NCBI RefSeq assembly: GCF_014645315.1
Contig: NZ_BMLQ01000006.1
Location: 186,001 to 250,000, forward strand
Direction: 5' to 3'
Source: Citricoccus zhacaiensis
Lineage (GTDB): Bacteria; Actinomycetota; Actinomycetes; Actinomycetales; Micrococcaceae
Length of the DNA stretch: 64,000 bases
Positions 9,282 to 18,092 of this stretch are shown in pieces (position 1 is the first letter of the stretch; every line of letters begins with the position of its first letter). A program made the position numbers and the translations under genes. The notes under the pieces are model-generated. The model made no database searches. It was not told where the DNA came from and saw nothing but the letters and a program-made list of their open reading frames with translations.

Positions 9282-9302
9282 CCGGCAGGGAAGCCCTGCC
9301 GG
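9282..9302 (-). terminator. Hairpin downstream of sepF
   Basis: CCGGCAGGG (9282-9290), a 3-nt loop, and CCCTGCCGG (9294-9302) lie 7 bp past the sepF stop. The stem is 9 bp and lacks a T-run. Since yggT follows in the same direction, it may be an attenuator rather than a full stop. Confidence 0.55.
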
Positions 9303-9309
9303 TGCGGTG

Positions 9310-9876
9310 TCAGCTCTGGTTGAAGAAGTGGGCCTGGTCTTCGGTCTCCGAGGAGTCCTCGCCCAGGACCTGAACGGTGGACGGCGTCAGCAGGAACACC
9401 TTGTTGGTGACGCGCTCGATCGAGCCGTGCAGGCCGAACACCAGGCCGGCGGAGAAGTCCACCAGGCGCTTGGCATCGGCCTCGCTCATGTCCGTCACAT
9501 TCATGATGACCGGGATACCTCCGCGGAAGGACTCGCCGATGAGCTTGGCGTCGTTGTAGGAACGCGGGTGCACGGTGGTGATCTGTCGCACGGCAGAGGC
9601 CTCTTCCCGGGACTGGGCGGCCCGCTTGATGGGGGTGACGGGTGCGCGGTACTCACGCTCGGCCGGCTGAGGATGGGCCGCACGCATGGGCTGGGGACGG
9701 TCCTCCCGGACCTCGTCCTCCCAGTCGTCGGCCGGCTCAGCGGGCTCGACGGCGGCGTGGCGCTCGGCCCGCTCCTGCCGGCGGGGCTGTTCGGCCGCCC
9801 GCTGCTCTTCCTCGTACTGCTCCTCGCCATCGGCGAGCCCGAGGTAGATCATGGTCTTCTTCAATGCACCAGCCAT
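9310..9876 (-). CDS. sepF: Cell division protein SepF
   Basis: Membrane-tethering partner of FtsZ; in Actinobacteria, which lack FtsA, it is the main FtsZ anchor. The 188-residue protein has the N-terminal amphipathic helix [14 protein letters not shown], an acidic/charged linker (residues 18-85), and the SepF domain (about 88-175), with [20 protein letters not shown] and the [15 protein letters not shown] segment used for dimerisation and FtsZ binding. It lies 80 bp after yggS. All expected parts are present. Confidence 0.95.
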   Translation of the reverse strand: MAGALKKTMIYLGLADGEEQYEEEQRAAEQPRRQERAERHAAVEPAEPADDWEDEVREDRPQPMRAAHPQPAEREYRAPVTPIKRAAQSREEASAVRQITTVHPRSYNDAKLIGESFRGGIPVIMNVTDMSEADAKRLVDFSAGLVFGLHGSIERVTNKVFLLTPSTVQVLGEDSSETEDQAHFFNQS

Positions 9877-9956
9877 CGAACATCCTCACCGTGTGGAATC
9901 CGCCCGGCCTGCTCCGGGCCCTGCGTCGTCCGCCGTCGAAGCAGACATCTTCGAGG

Positions 9957-10739
9957 TTAACCCACGTCGGGGCGCGGCCCGAGGACATCAGTGCCGATCC
10001 GAAGGTGTGTCGCTCCGGCCGCCACGGCCTGTTCCAGGTCCTGGCTCATGCCGGCCGAGATCCAGGTGGCCTCCGGATGGGCTGACGACACCGCTCCGGA
10101 GATCTGCCGGAGGAGTTGGAAGGCCGGCGCGGGGTCCAGCCCCACGGGTGCCACCGCCATGACACCACGGAGCCTCAGTCCCTCCGCCTGGGAGATCGCG
10201 GCCGCCAACCCGGACACCTCGTCCGGATGAGCACCACCCCGTGACCCGATTCCCGGGGGACGGTCCGTGGCGGCCCGGTCGTCCAGGTCCACCTGGATCA
10301 GGCAGTCCATCGGCGGGCGCATCGACTCCCCCGTCTCACGTCGTCGCCCCTGCTCCCGGTCCATCGCCGAGGAGAGGGCCTCCACGAGGGAGACCCGGTC
10401 CACTGAATGCACCGCCGAGGCGTAGCGCACCACGTACTTGGCCTTGTTCGACTGCAGCTGACCGATGAAGTGCCATTCGAGCCCGGCCTCGGCCAGGTCG
10501 GCGACCTCGGCGGCTTTGCCTCTGGCCTCCTGGTCACGATTCTCGCCCACGTGGCGCACGCCGCAGGCGTACAGTCTCCGCACGTCGGCAGCCGGATGGA
10601 ATTTGGTGACGACCACCAGGTCCGGGGAGTCCTGCCGGCCGGCCGCCTCGACCGCCGCGGCGATCCGGCGGTGCACCGCAGCCAGGCTTCGCCCCAGTTC
10701 CGCTGTGCGCTCGTCCTGCGGGTGATCCGTGTCCGTCAT
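9957..10739 (-). CDS. yggS: YggS-type PLP homeostasis protein
   Basis: Pyridoxal phosphate-binding TIM-barrel protein (PLPBP/YggS family) that helps hold PLP balance; no catalytic activity is established. The PLP lysine is in VVVTKFHPA near residue 45, followed by GENRDQEARGKA and HFIGQLQSNKAKY, both diagnostic. The start at ATG 10739 (AAGGATGAG upstream) gives 260 residues. The ORF is open to 10901, but the extra residues are a Lys/Ala/Val repeat from the 9-bp tandem array that belongs to the pgeF tail. It starts 10 bp after the pgeF stop and is probably co-translated. Confidence 0.92.
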   Translation of the reverse strand: MTDTDHPQDERTAELGRSLAAVHRRIAAAVEAAGRQDSPDLVVVTKFHPAADVRRLYACGVRHVGENRDQEARGKAAEVADLAEAGLEWHFIGQLQSNKAKYVVRYASAVHSVDRVSLVEALSSAMDREQGRRRETGESMRPPMDCLIQVDLDDRAATDRPPGIGSRGGAHPDEVSGLAAAISQAEGLRLRGVMAVAPVGLDPAPAFQLLRQISGAVSSAHPEATWISAGMSQDLEQAVAAGATHLRIGTDVLGPRPDVG

Positions 10740-10749
10740 ACCGGTGAAC

Positions 10750-11787
10750 TCATCCTTCGCTGCCTTGACTGCCTTGACTGCCTTGACTGCCTTCGTTGCC
10801 TTCGTTGCCTTCACTGCCTTCACTGCCTTCACGAGGGCTGGTGCCCTGCCCTTCTTCGCGCCGCCATACCAGCCCGATGAACCGTCCTCGGCCGGGATCA
10901 CGTCGATGCGAGAAGAGTCGCGAATCCTCGCGGGTGCAGACCGGGCTGCGGTGTACCGTCACCCCGAGCGATTCCAGGACGGCCTGGGCCCCGGCCGGCA
11001 GGTCCAGTGCCGGAGCCCCCCACGTGGTCGTGGAGTGGGTGGCGGGGATCTGAGCGGTACCGTCCCGGCGCATCTGCTCGGGAACCTCGTAACACCGGCC
11101 GCAGATGGCCGGACCGATCCAGGCCTGGATGTCTCCCGGCTCGTGGCCGGAGCCCTCGCGCCGCATCCTCTCCACCGTGTTCTGCAGGATGCCGTCGAGC
11201 AGGCCCCGTCGGCCTGCATGCGCGACCGCTGTCGGGCCGGTCAGAGGTCCCGTGCCGCCAGCCCCTGGCCCGGACACCCGGGCACGGCCGTCCCTGCCCA
11301 CGGCCGCGGTCGCTTCCACGGAGCGGCGGGACGCGAACACCACGGGCAGGCAGTCCGCCACCATGATGGCCAGCGGATCCCGGCCGGTCGGGCTGACGAG
11401 GGCGTCGGCTTCCTCCGCGGCGGGCGATTCGCCCCAGCCGCGGCCGGCAGCCGGAACCACCCGCGCCGAGTGCACCTGCGTGAGATATTCGGTGCGTCCG
11501 GGCGGGATACCCAAGGCCGCCTCGATTCCGCGGCGGGACGCCTTGACCCGCTCGCGTGGGTCCCCTGCACCGTTGGCGTCGTCCCCGGCACCGTCGCCGC
11601 CCTTGCTGCTGGTCCTACCCGCTGCAGGCGTACCGCTGACACCGACGACACCGCTGACATGGAAGGCGAGATTGCCGGCGTCGACGCTGGTGAAGGCCAC
11701 CTCGAGGCCGGGCCCGGGGTGGGCCCGGAACAGGAACGGAGCGGCCGGGGCCGTCAAGGCCCCGGCCGGTCGCCGGACGTCGGTCAC
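10750..11787 (-). CDS. pgeF: Peptidoglycan editing factor PgeF (laccase-domain, DUF152)
   Basis: Multicopper-oxidase-like fold family that removes wrongly incorporated L-Ser from peptidoglycan precursors. The active-site ligands are the His of QVHS, the Cys of VADCLP and the His of AVAHAGRRG. The GTG start has AGAGG upstream. Two features are unusual: a Gly/Asp/Ala-rich insert near residues 55-77, and a C-terminal tail of about 26 residues made of SEG/NEG/SQG triplets, encoded by a 9-bp tandem repeat. It lies 30 bp after ftsZ, the usual place. The tail is after the last conserved strand and is unlikely to be catalytic. Confidence 0.9.
   Translation of the reverse strand: MTDVRRPAGALTAPAAPFLFRAHPGPGLEVAFTSVDAGNLAFHVSGVVGVSGTPAAGRTSSKGGDGAGDDANGAGDPRERVKASRRGIEAALGIPPGRTEYLTQVHSARVVPAAGRGWGESPAAEEADALVSPTGRDPLAIMVADCLPVVFASRRSVEATAAVGRDGRARVSGPGAGGTGPLTGPTAVAHAGRRGLLDGILQNTVERMRREGSGHEPGDIQAWIGPAICGRCYEVPEQMRRDGTAQIPATHSTTTWGAPALDLPAGAQAVLESLGVTVHRSPVCTREDSRLFSHRRDPGRGRFIGLVWRREEGQGTSPREGSEGSEGNEGNEGSQGSQGSQGSEG
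10760..10831. repeat. 9-bp tandem repeat (8 units) in the 3' end of pgeF
   Basis: Eight units of YTGCCTTSR type (CTGCCTTGA x3, CTGCCTTCG, TTGCCTTCG, TTGCCTTCA, CTGCCTTCA x2) occupy 10760-10831. In the pgeF frame each unit encodes Ser/Asn-Glu/Gln-Gly. Because the unit is a multiple of three, copy-number change would alter tail length without a frameshift. The array ends 8 bp before the pgeF stop. Confidence 0.85.
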
Positions 11788-11817
11788 GATGCCTCTGGCA
11801 CGATCGTCGCCCGCTGA

Positions 11818-13032
11818 CTACTTCAGGAAGTCGGGGACATCGAGATCGTCACGGCCGGCACCGGACAGGTCCGGCTCGACGACGGTCGGCAGGTCCTGCT
11901 GGGCAGGCTCGGCCTTGTAGCCGGAGGTCTCAGCCTTCGGCGCGGCCTCCTGGGCGGCCGGGACGGGCTGATTCGGAACGGGCTGGTGCGGCACCTGCGC
12001 CGCACCGTTCTGTGCCGGCAGCCCGGACTGCTGGCCCTGGGGCTTGGTGCCGGTGTTGAAGCCGCCGGACGGCGCGGAGGTGGCGTCGACCTGGTCGAAG
12101 CCGGCGGCGATGACGGTGATGCGGGCCTCGTCGCCCAGCGCGTCGTCGATGACGGCGCCGAAGATGATGTTCGCCTCCGGGTGGGCGACCTCCTGGACCA
12201 GGCGGGCCGCCTCGTTGATCTCGAACAGGCCCAGGTCCGAACCGCCCTGGATGGACAGCAGCACGCCGTGCGCGCCGTCGATCGAGGCCTCCAGCAGCGG
12301 GGAGGCGATGGCCAGCTCGGCCGCCTTGACGGCGCGATCCTCACCCTGCGCCGACCCGATGCCCATGAGGGCGGAGCCGGCGCCCTGCATGACGGACTTC
12401 ACGTCCGCGAAGTCGAGGTTGATCAGGCCCGGAGTGGTGATCAGGTCCGTGATGCCCTGGACACCGGACAGCAGGACCTGGTCCGCGGACTTGAAGGCGT
12501 CCAGCACGGAGACGTTGCGGTCCGAGATGGACAGCAGCCGGTCGTTCGGGATGACGATGAGAGTGTCGACCTCGTCCCGCAGGGCATCGATGCCGCTCTC
12601 CGCAGAGGTGGCGCGGCGGCGGCCCTCGAAGGTGAACGGGCGGGTGACGACGCCGATCGTCAGGGCGCCGAGCGAGCGGGCGATGCGGGCCACGACGGGA
12701 GCACCGCCGGTGCCGGTGCCGCCGCCCTCGCCTGCGGTCACGAACACCATGTCCGCGCCGCGCAGGACCTCCTCGATCTCCTCGGCGTGGTCCTCGGCTG
12801 CCTGGCGGCCGACCTCGGGGTTGGCGCCGGCGCCAAGGCCGCGGGTGAGCTCGCGGCCCACGTCCAGCTTCACGTCGGCATCACTCATGAGCAGCGCCTG
12901 GGCGTCCGTGTTGATGGCGATGAACTCCACGCCGCGGAGTCCGACATCGATCATGCGGTTGACGGCGTTCACGCCGGCGCCGCCGATGCCGACGACCTTG
13001 ATGACGGCCAGGTAGTTCTGCGGTGCTGCCAC
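11818..13032 (-). CDS. ftsZ: Cell division GTPase FtsZ
   Basis: Tubulin-like GTPase forming the Z-ring. The start is GTG 13032 (AAGGGA 8 nt upstream), giving 404 residues that begin [20 protein letters not shown]. The tubulin signature GGGTGTG is at residues 103-109 and the NTDAQAL loop near 41. After the C-terminal domain comes a Gln/Pro/Ala-rich linker (about 318-385), and the conserved tail [10 protein letters not shown] that binds SepF. The ORF extends to 13110 but the extra codons cross the promoter region. It is preceded by a 267-bp AT-richer intergenic stretch with repeats. Confidence 0.97.
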   Translation of the reverse strand: MAAPQNYLAVIKVVGIGGAGVNAVNRMIDVGLRGVEFIAINTDAQALLMSDADVKLDVGRELTRGLGAGANPEVGRQAAEDHAEEIEEVLRGADMVFVTAGEGGGTGTGGAPVVARIARSLGALTIGVVTRPFTFEGRRRATSAESGIDALRDEVDTLIVIPNDRLLSISDRNVSVLDAFKSADQVLLSGVQGITDLITTPGLINLDFADVKSVMQGAGSALMGIGSAQGEDRAVKAAELAIASPLLEASIDGAHGVLLSIQGGSDLGLFEINEAARLVQEVAHPEANIIFGAVIDDALGDEARITVIAAGFDQVDATSAPSGGFNTGTKPQGQQSGLPAQNGAAQVPHQPVPNQPVPAAQEAAPKAETSGYKAEPAQQDLPTVVEPDLSGAGRDDLDVPDFLK

Positions 13033-13111
13033 GGTATTTGTCCCTTGCTCGGTGTCTGTCTGTCTTGGTACCCGGTGGTGACGGTGACGCCCAGCGCGCG
13101 TCCCGGCCACT

Positions 13112-13176
13112 CAGGTTGGCTTAACGTTCAGGTTGAAGGTTATTGTTATGTCAACCTGTCTTCTGGTTGAAACGTT
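13112..13176 (-). promoter_or_regulatory. ftsZ promoter/operator region with repeats
   Basis: The 267-bp ftsQ-ftsZ gap (13033-13299) contains one AT-rich patch. It holds CAGGTTG at 13112 and 13129, the inverted copy TCAACCTG at 13151-13158, CTGGTTGA at 13163, and AACGTT at 13123 and 13171. CAGGTTGA and TCAACCTG form an 8-bp inverted repeat with a 14-nt spacer. On the minus strand TTGACA (13154-13149) and TTTCAA (13172) are possible -35 elements, the latter 18 bp before TAACAA. The rest of the gap shows nothing I recognise. A dedicated, regulated ftsZ promoter is likely; the exact hexamers are uncertain. Confidence 0.6.
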
Positions 13177-13299
13177 ATGGTGCTGGCGGCGTTCGTGCAA
13201 AGACCCGCCTCCGGTGTGTCGCCGTGGCGTGCCCTGCCGGTACCGAATCCCGGCCGCGGCGCCCGTGCCGGCAGCGGCGCAAGCGCTGACCAGCGGACG

Positions 13300-14142
13300 T
13301 CACCGGGTCACCGGCCGGTTCGGCGTGGAGACGTCGAACTCCCGGATCGGCGCCTCCTCGTCCTCGGGAACGTTCAAGAGGGCCTCGAGGACCTGGGCCT
13401 TCCGGGCCCCCTTGTCCGCGTTGCCCCAGAGGACCGTCCTGCCGTCCGTCAGCTGGAGGGTGACCGAGTCCACGGTCTCCGCGGAGGCGGACTCCATGCG
13501 GGCGCGGATCGGCTCAGGCAGCGTGCCCAGGACCGAGGTGATCGCGTCGAAGACCTCGGGATCGCTGACATCCTCCGCGCTGGACACGCTGGGCAGCTGG
13601 TAGGTGGAGGCCCGCTCCCCGGACAGGGTGGCCAGGGCCTCCCCGCTCGCTGAGAACAGGACGTGGCTCTCCCCCTCCGGGACCATGGCCACCGGTTGGT
13701 GCTCCACGATCTCCACCGACAACGAGTTGGGTGGCTCGGCATGGACCCGGACCGCGTCTACGGCCGGTTCCCCGGCCAGGAGGTCCTCAACGGTCCGCTG
13801 GCCGACCTGCGGCAGCGGCTCTCCGATGACCGGCTCCAGCAGCTCCTCCGCGCGGCTCTGCTCCAGGAGGTCCGTCCCCGTGACCTTGATCTGCTGGATG
13901 GCCAGCACCGGGGAGAAATACAGCACCGCGCCGAGGATGCCCAACAGCACCAGGGCACCGGCTCCGCCGATCAACCACACCCGTCGGTGCCGCCTGCGGG
14001 CCTGGCCCTGCGTCTCCGGGAACTCGACCACATTGTCCGCGGGCTGGGCGGTGTCCTCAGAGACAGAAGAAATCGAAGTAGCGGCAGATGCAGACGAGCC
14101 CGACGTGGCCGACCTGTTGCCTGTGGTCCGCTCGTCCGTCAC
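13300..14142 (-). CDS. ftsQ: Cell division protein FtsQ
   Basis: Bitopic divisome protein of the FtsQLB subcomplex. The 280 residues comprise a cytoplasmic Ser/Thr/Ala-rich N-terminus (1-52), a transmembrane helix near 55-75 (WLIGGAGALVLLGILGAVLYF), a POTRA domain starting IQQIKVTGTDLLEQSRAEELL (about 80-150), and the FtsQ beta domain. Its ATG overlaps the murC stop by 4 bp (ATGA). It is the last gene of the tightly coupled mur/fts run; ftsZ follows from its own promoter. Confidence 0.92.
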   Translation of the reverse strand: MTDERTTGNRSATSGSSASAATSISSVSEDTAQPADNVVEFPETQGQARRRHRRVWLIGGAGALVLLGILGAVLYFSPVLAIQQIKVTGTDLLEQSRAEELLEPVIGEPLPQVGQRTVEDLLAGEPAVDAVRVHAEPPNSLSVEIVEHQPVAMVPEGESHVLFSASGEALATLSGERASTYQLPSVSSAEDVSDPEVFDAITSVLGTLPEPIRARMESASAETVDSVTLQLTDGRTVLWGNADKGARKAQVLEALLNVPEDEEAPIREFDVSTPNRPVTR

Positions 14143-15629
14143 GCGCGTCCCGCCTGCTCCGCCAGGGCCGCCAGCACCGCACCGCCCTGGGCCGTGACGT
14201 CCCCGGCTCCCATGGTGAGGATGACGTCACCGGGCTGTGCCGCGGAGACCAGGGCGGCGACGGCGGCCGGCGCGTCCGCGGGCACGGTCGTCGACCCCGG
14301 CAGTTCCGTGCGGACCCGACCGGCGATGAGCGAGGAGTCGACCCCGTCGATCGGCTCCTCCCGCGCCGGGTAGACCGGCAGCACACGGACCCCGTCCGCC
14401 GCCGAGAGCGCCGCGGCGAAGCCCTCCGCGAAGTCGCGGGTGCGCGAGAACAGGTGGGGCTGGAAGAGCACATGGACGCGGTTCCCGCCGGCCACGGTCC
14501 GTCCGGCGGCGATGGCGGCAGCCACCTCGGTCGGATGGTGGGCATAGTCGTCGAAGACCCGGACTCCGGCGGCCTCGCCGCGATACTCGAATCGACGAGC
14601 CGTGCCCCGGAAGGCCTCGAGCCCGCGTGCCGCGGCACCAACGTCCAAGCCGGCGTGCCGGGCGGACAGGAGTACCGCTGCAGCATTGAGCGCGTTGTGC
14701 CGCCCGGGCACGGCCAGGGTCAGGGCCGTCGTCCTTCCATCCACCCACCGGTACGTGAGCCGCTGTCCGGTGCCACCGGACAGCTCAGCCAGTTCACTGT
14801 TCACCAGCACCAGGTCGTCAGCCCGGGCGGGGTCCGACCCATAGGTGACCACCCTGGGCGCAGGACGGCCGTCGACGGCTTCGGTGCGCGCCCATTCCGC
14901 GGCCTCTCGCGCGCCGGCGTCGTCCGCGCAGGCCACCAGGACGCCCTCGGGCGGCAGGAGCCGGATGAAATCCCGGAACACCTCGGTGACGGCCTCCACC
15001 GAGCCGTAGAAGTCGAGGTGGTCGGCCTCCACATTGGTCAGGATGGCGATCTCCGGGCGGTAGTTCAGCAGGGTGCCGTCCGATTCGTCGGCCTCGGCGA
15101 TGAACCACTCGCCCCCGCCGGCTCTGGCATTGGTGCCCAGGCCGGCCACGGCGGCCCCGACCGCGAAGGTGGGGTCCGCACCGGCGTCGGAGAAGGCCAT
15201 GGCGGCCATGGATGAGGTGGTGGTCTTACCGTGGGTGCCGGCCACGGCCAGGACCCGGTGGCCGGACATGGCCGCGGCCAAACCCTCGGAGCGGTGGAGC
15301 ACCGGGATCCCTCGGTCCACGGCGGCGTCGTACTCGGGATTGCCCGGGCCGGCGATGGAGGAGGCGATGACGGTGCCCACCGCTCCCCCGCGGTCCTGGG
15401 CGAGGCGGTCGAGATGCGTGGCGTCGTAGCCCACGAAGACGGTGGCTCCGGCCGTCTCCAGTTCCCGCATGACCGGGAGGTCCTTGGCATCCGTTCCCGA
15501 GATCTCGACGCCGAGCTGCTGCATGATCCGGGCAATGCCGGAGACGCCGACCCCGCCGAGGCCGAGGAAGTGGACCCGTCCCAGCTCGGCCAGGGCAGGG
15601 GGCATCGATGGGGCTGACGGGGGGTTCAC
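14139..15629 (-). CDS. murC: UDP-N-acetylmuramate--L-alanine ligase
   Basis: Adds L-Ala to UDP-MurNAc, the first peptide step of peptidoglycan synthesis. 496 residues with the three Mur ligase domains: a Rossmann-like N-terminal domain opening [18 protein letters not shown], a central ATPase with the P-loop [13 protein letters not shown] near 118 and the ADESDGTLL motif, and a C-terminal domain with [10 protein letters not shown]. It starts with GTG, which overlaps the murG TGA in a GTGA quartet, indicating translational coupling. Confidence 0.96.
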   Translation of the reverse strand: MNPPSAPSMPPALAELGRVHFLGLGGVGVSGIARIMQQLGVEISGTDAKDLPVMRELETAGATVFVGYDATHLDRLAQDRGGAVGTVIASSIAGPGNPEYDAAVDRGIPVLHRSEGLAAAMSGHRVLAVAGTHGKTTTSSMAAMAFSDAGADPTFAVGAAVAGLGTNARAGGGEWFIAEADESDGTLLNYRPEIAILTNVEADHLDFYGSVEAVTEVFRDFIRLLPPEGVLVACADDAGAREAAEWARTEAVDGRPAPRVVTYGSDPARADDLVLVNSELAELSGGTGQRLTYRWVDGRTTALTLAVPGRHNALNAAAVLLSARHAGLDVGAAARGLEAFRGTARRFEYRGEAAGVRVFDDYAHHPTEVAAAIAAGRTVAGGNRVHVLFQPHLFSRTRDFAEGFAAALSAADGVRVLPVYPAREEPIDGVDSSLIAGRVRTELPGSTTVPADAPAAVAALVSAAQPGDVILTMGAGDVTAQGGAVLAALAEQAGRA

Positions 15630-16804
15630 GAGGCGTCTCCCGGGTGGTTGCTGGAGGAAGAGGTCGGGGCCCGGCCGGCGGACAGGACGAGTTTCGCCAT
15701 GGTGCGATCGGCGTCACGGATACCCCGGGCCTGGGCCGCGGCGGACATGGCAGCCAACCGTGCGGGGTCCTGGGTGAGCGGGATGAGTTCACGCCGGACC
15801 CAGTCAGCGGTGAACGCCTCATCCCGGACCATCAGGGCTCCGCCGGACGTCACGAGCCCACGGGCGTTGAGGGCCTGCTCCCCGTTGCCGATGGGTAGGG
15901 GGACGAGGACGGAGGGCAGGCCCACGGCGGCGAGTTCGTGCACGGTGCCCGAGCCGGCCCGCGCGACGATGAGGTCCGCGGCCGCGTAGGCCTGTTCCAT
16001 CCCGTCGAGGTACTCACGCTGGTGGTAGCCCGCGGCGGTGACCGGGGTCCCGTCCTCGCCCAGGACCTGCTTGTCCCGCCCGGTCAGGTGGAGCACCTGG
16101 AGGCCGACGGCGGAGAGGTCGGGCAACGCGGCGGCGATCGTCCGATTGACGTTGAGGGCGCCGGAGGATCCCCCGGTCACCACCACCGTGGCGAGCTCGG
16201 GGTCCAGGCCGAGTGCCCGTCTCGCCGGCGCCCGTGACGCGTCCCGGTCCAGCGTGGAGATCTCCCGGCGCATCGGCATGCCGACGCACTGCGCCCGAGG
16301 CAGGACGGTCTCCGGGAAGGCCGTGGCCACGACGGCGGCCTTGCGGGCGCCGACCTTGTTCGCCAGTCCGGCACGGACATTGGCCTCGTGGATGACCAGC
16401 GGCACGCCCCGGCGGACCGCGGCCAGGTAGACGGGGGTGGAGACGTATCCGCCCACCCCGACCACCACGTCCGCACGGCGGCGGTCCAGAATCTCTCCGG
16501 CCTGCGTGACGGCCCGACGCAGGCGCAGGGGCAACCGCACGAGGTCCATGGTGGGCCGGCGGGGCAGCGGCACCCGGTCGATGGTGTCCAGTTCGTAGCC
16601 GGCGCCCGGCACCAGCCGGGTCTCCAGGCCCGAGGTGGTCCCGACCATGGTGCAGTGCACGCCGGGATTCCCCGTGTCACCGGCCGGCGTCACGTCCGCA
16701 CCTGCGGTGTGCGTCTCCTCGAGGGCGCGCGCGATCGCCAGCATGGGGCTGACGTGCCCAGCGGTCCCGCCGCCCGCCAGGACGACGCGGAGCGGTTCGG
16801 TCAT
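15626..16804 (-). CDS. murG: Lipid I N-acetylglucosaminyltransferase
   Basis: Transfers GlcNAc to lipid I to make lipid II at the inner face of the membrane (GT28 family). The start is ATG 16804, which overlaps the ftsW TGA (ATGA), giving 392 residues; the much longer open frame upstream lies within ftsW. Visible motifs are the N-terminal [53 protein letters not shown] and [24 protein letters not shown] for UDP-GlcNAc binding. Confidence 0.95.
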   Translation of the reverse strand: MTEPLRVVLAGGGTAGHVSPMLAIARALEETHTAGADVTPAGDTGNPGVHCTMVGTTSGLETRLVPGAGYELDTIDRVPLPRRPTMDLVRLPLRLRRAVTQAGEILDRRRADVVVGVGGYVSTPVYLAAVRRGVPLVIHEANVRAGLANKVGARKAAVVATAFPETVLPRAQCVGMPMRREISTLDRDASRAPARRALGLDPELATVVVTGGSSGALNVNRTIAAALPDLSAVGLQVLHLTGRDKQVLGEDGTPVTAAGYHQREYLDGMEQAYAAADLIVARAGSGTVHELAAVGLPSVLVPLPIGNGEQALNARGLVTSGGALMVRDEAFTADWVRRELIPLTQDPARLAAMSAAAQARGIRDADRTMAKLVLSAGRAPTSSSSNHPGDAS

Positions 16805-18081
16805 GATCGGGCCTTCTTCCAGGCGCGGGCAGCGCCGACAGGGGGTGTGGGCGGTGCGGGGGTTCCGGAGGCGGCGGTGGTTGCGGTGTTGGAAGCATCC
16901 GCTGCCGCTGCCGCTGCCTCCTCTTCCTCCTGGCGCTGCTCGCGGGCGAAGGCGAGCACCACGCCGATGCCGGCCAGGACGAAGGTGAGCGCGGAGCCGC
17001 CATAGGAGATGAAGGGCAGGGGGACGCCGATCACCGGCAGCAGCCCGGTGACCATGGCGATGTTGATGAAGGCCTGGCCGACGATCCAGATGAGGATGCC
17101 GCCGGTGCAGATGCGGACGAAGAGGGAGGTCGAGCGGCGCGCCACCCGGAACAGGCCGATGGCCAGACCGGCGAACAGCCCGATCACGAGCAGGGTCCCG
17201 GCCAATCCGAGCTCCTCCCCGAGGATGGTGAAGATGAAGTCGTTCTCCGCTTCCGGGATGTAGCTCCACTTCTGGCGGGACTGGCCCAGTCCGACCCCCC
17301 ACCAGCCGCCGGAGGCGAGGGCGTACATGCCGTGGTCCGGCTGGTAGCAGGGCTCCGTGGGGAACTCGCAGTTGCCCAGCCAGGCTTGGATGCGCACGGC
17401 ACGGTTGGCCGAGGTCAGGGCCATGACCACGGCCCCCAGCGCACCGATGCCGCCGGCGATGAGGAAGTAACGCAGCTTGGTGCCGGCCAGGAACAGGACG
17501 GCGGCCATGATCATCATGATCACCATGGCCGTGCCGAGGTCCCGGCCGTACATGATCAGGCCCAGCAGGATGGCCCCCACCGGGAAGATGACCGGCACGA
17601 TCGAGTGCTTCAGCTGGCCGACCAGCTTGGCCTTTCGCTCGAGGACCACGGCCGCCCACAGGGCCAGGGCCAGCTTGGCGGCCTCCGAGGGCTGGGCCGT
17701 GAACGAGCCGATCTTCAGCCAGTTCTGGTTGCCGTTGACCTCGTGGCCGAGCGGTGTCAGCACCAGCGCCAGCAGGAAGATCGCCAGCAGGATGGCGGGC
17801 CAGCCCAGGGACCGCAGCCGGTCGGTGCCCAGCCGGGAGAGGACGAACAGGCCCACGAATCCGACCACGGCGAAGATCGCCTGCCGGATGAACAGGTCAT
17901 AGGATCCAGAGGTCTCCCCGATGTTCTCGACTGAGGAGGACGAGAGCACCATCACCAGGCCGATGACGGTCAAGGCCGCGGCGCAACCCAGGATCAGGAA
18001 GTACGACGTGCGGCTGGAGCCCTGGCCTTCGAGGAATCCCCAGGCCCGACGCCACACGGGCGCGTGGGGTGTGGTCACCAT
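16801..18081 (-). CDS. ftsW: Septal peptidoglycan glycosyltransferase FtsW
   Basis: SEDS-family lipid II polymerase working with FtsI at the septum. The 426-residue protein has about ten hydrophobic segments. SEDS hallmarks are seen: [13 protein letters not shown] with the catalytic-region Glu/Lys, [13 protein letters not shown], and the late [16 protein letters not shown] motif. The C-terminal 45 residues form a charged Ala-rich cytoplasmic tail. It lies 11 bp after murD and its stop overlaps the murG start. Confidence 0.95.
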   Translation of the reverse strand: MVTTPHAPVWRRAWGFLEGQGSSRTSYFLILGCAAALTVIGLVMVLSSSSVENIGETSGSYDLFIRQAIFAVVGFVGLFVLSRLGTDRLRSLGWPAILLAIFLLALVLTPLGHEVNGNQNWLKIGSFTAQPSEAAKLALALWAAVVLERKAKLVGQLKHSIVPVIFPVGAILLGLIMYGRDLGTAMVIMMIMAAVLFLAGTKLRYFLIAGGIGALGAVVMALTSANRAVRIQAWLGNCEFPTEPCYQPDHGMYALASGGWWGVGLGQSRQKWSYIPEAENDFIFTILGEELGLAGTLLVIGLFAGLAIGLFRVARRSTSLFVRICTGGILIWIVGQAFINIAMVTGLLPVIGVPLPFISYGGSALTFVLAGIGVVLAFAREQRQEEEEAAAAAADASNTATTAASGTPAPPTPPVGAARAWKKARS

Positions 18082-18092
18082 GCAAGGGCTCC

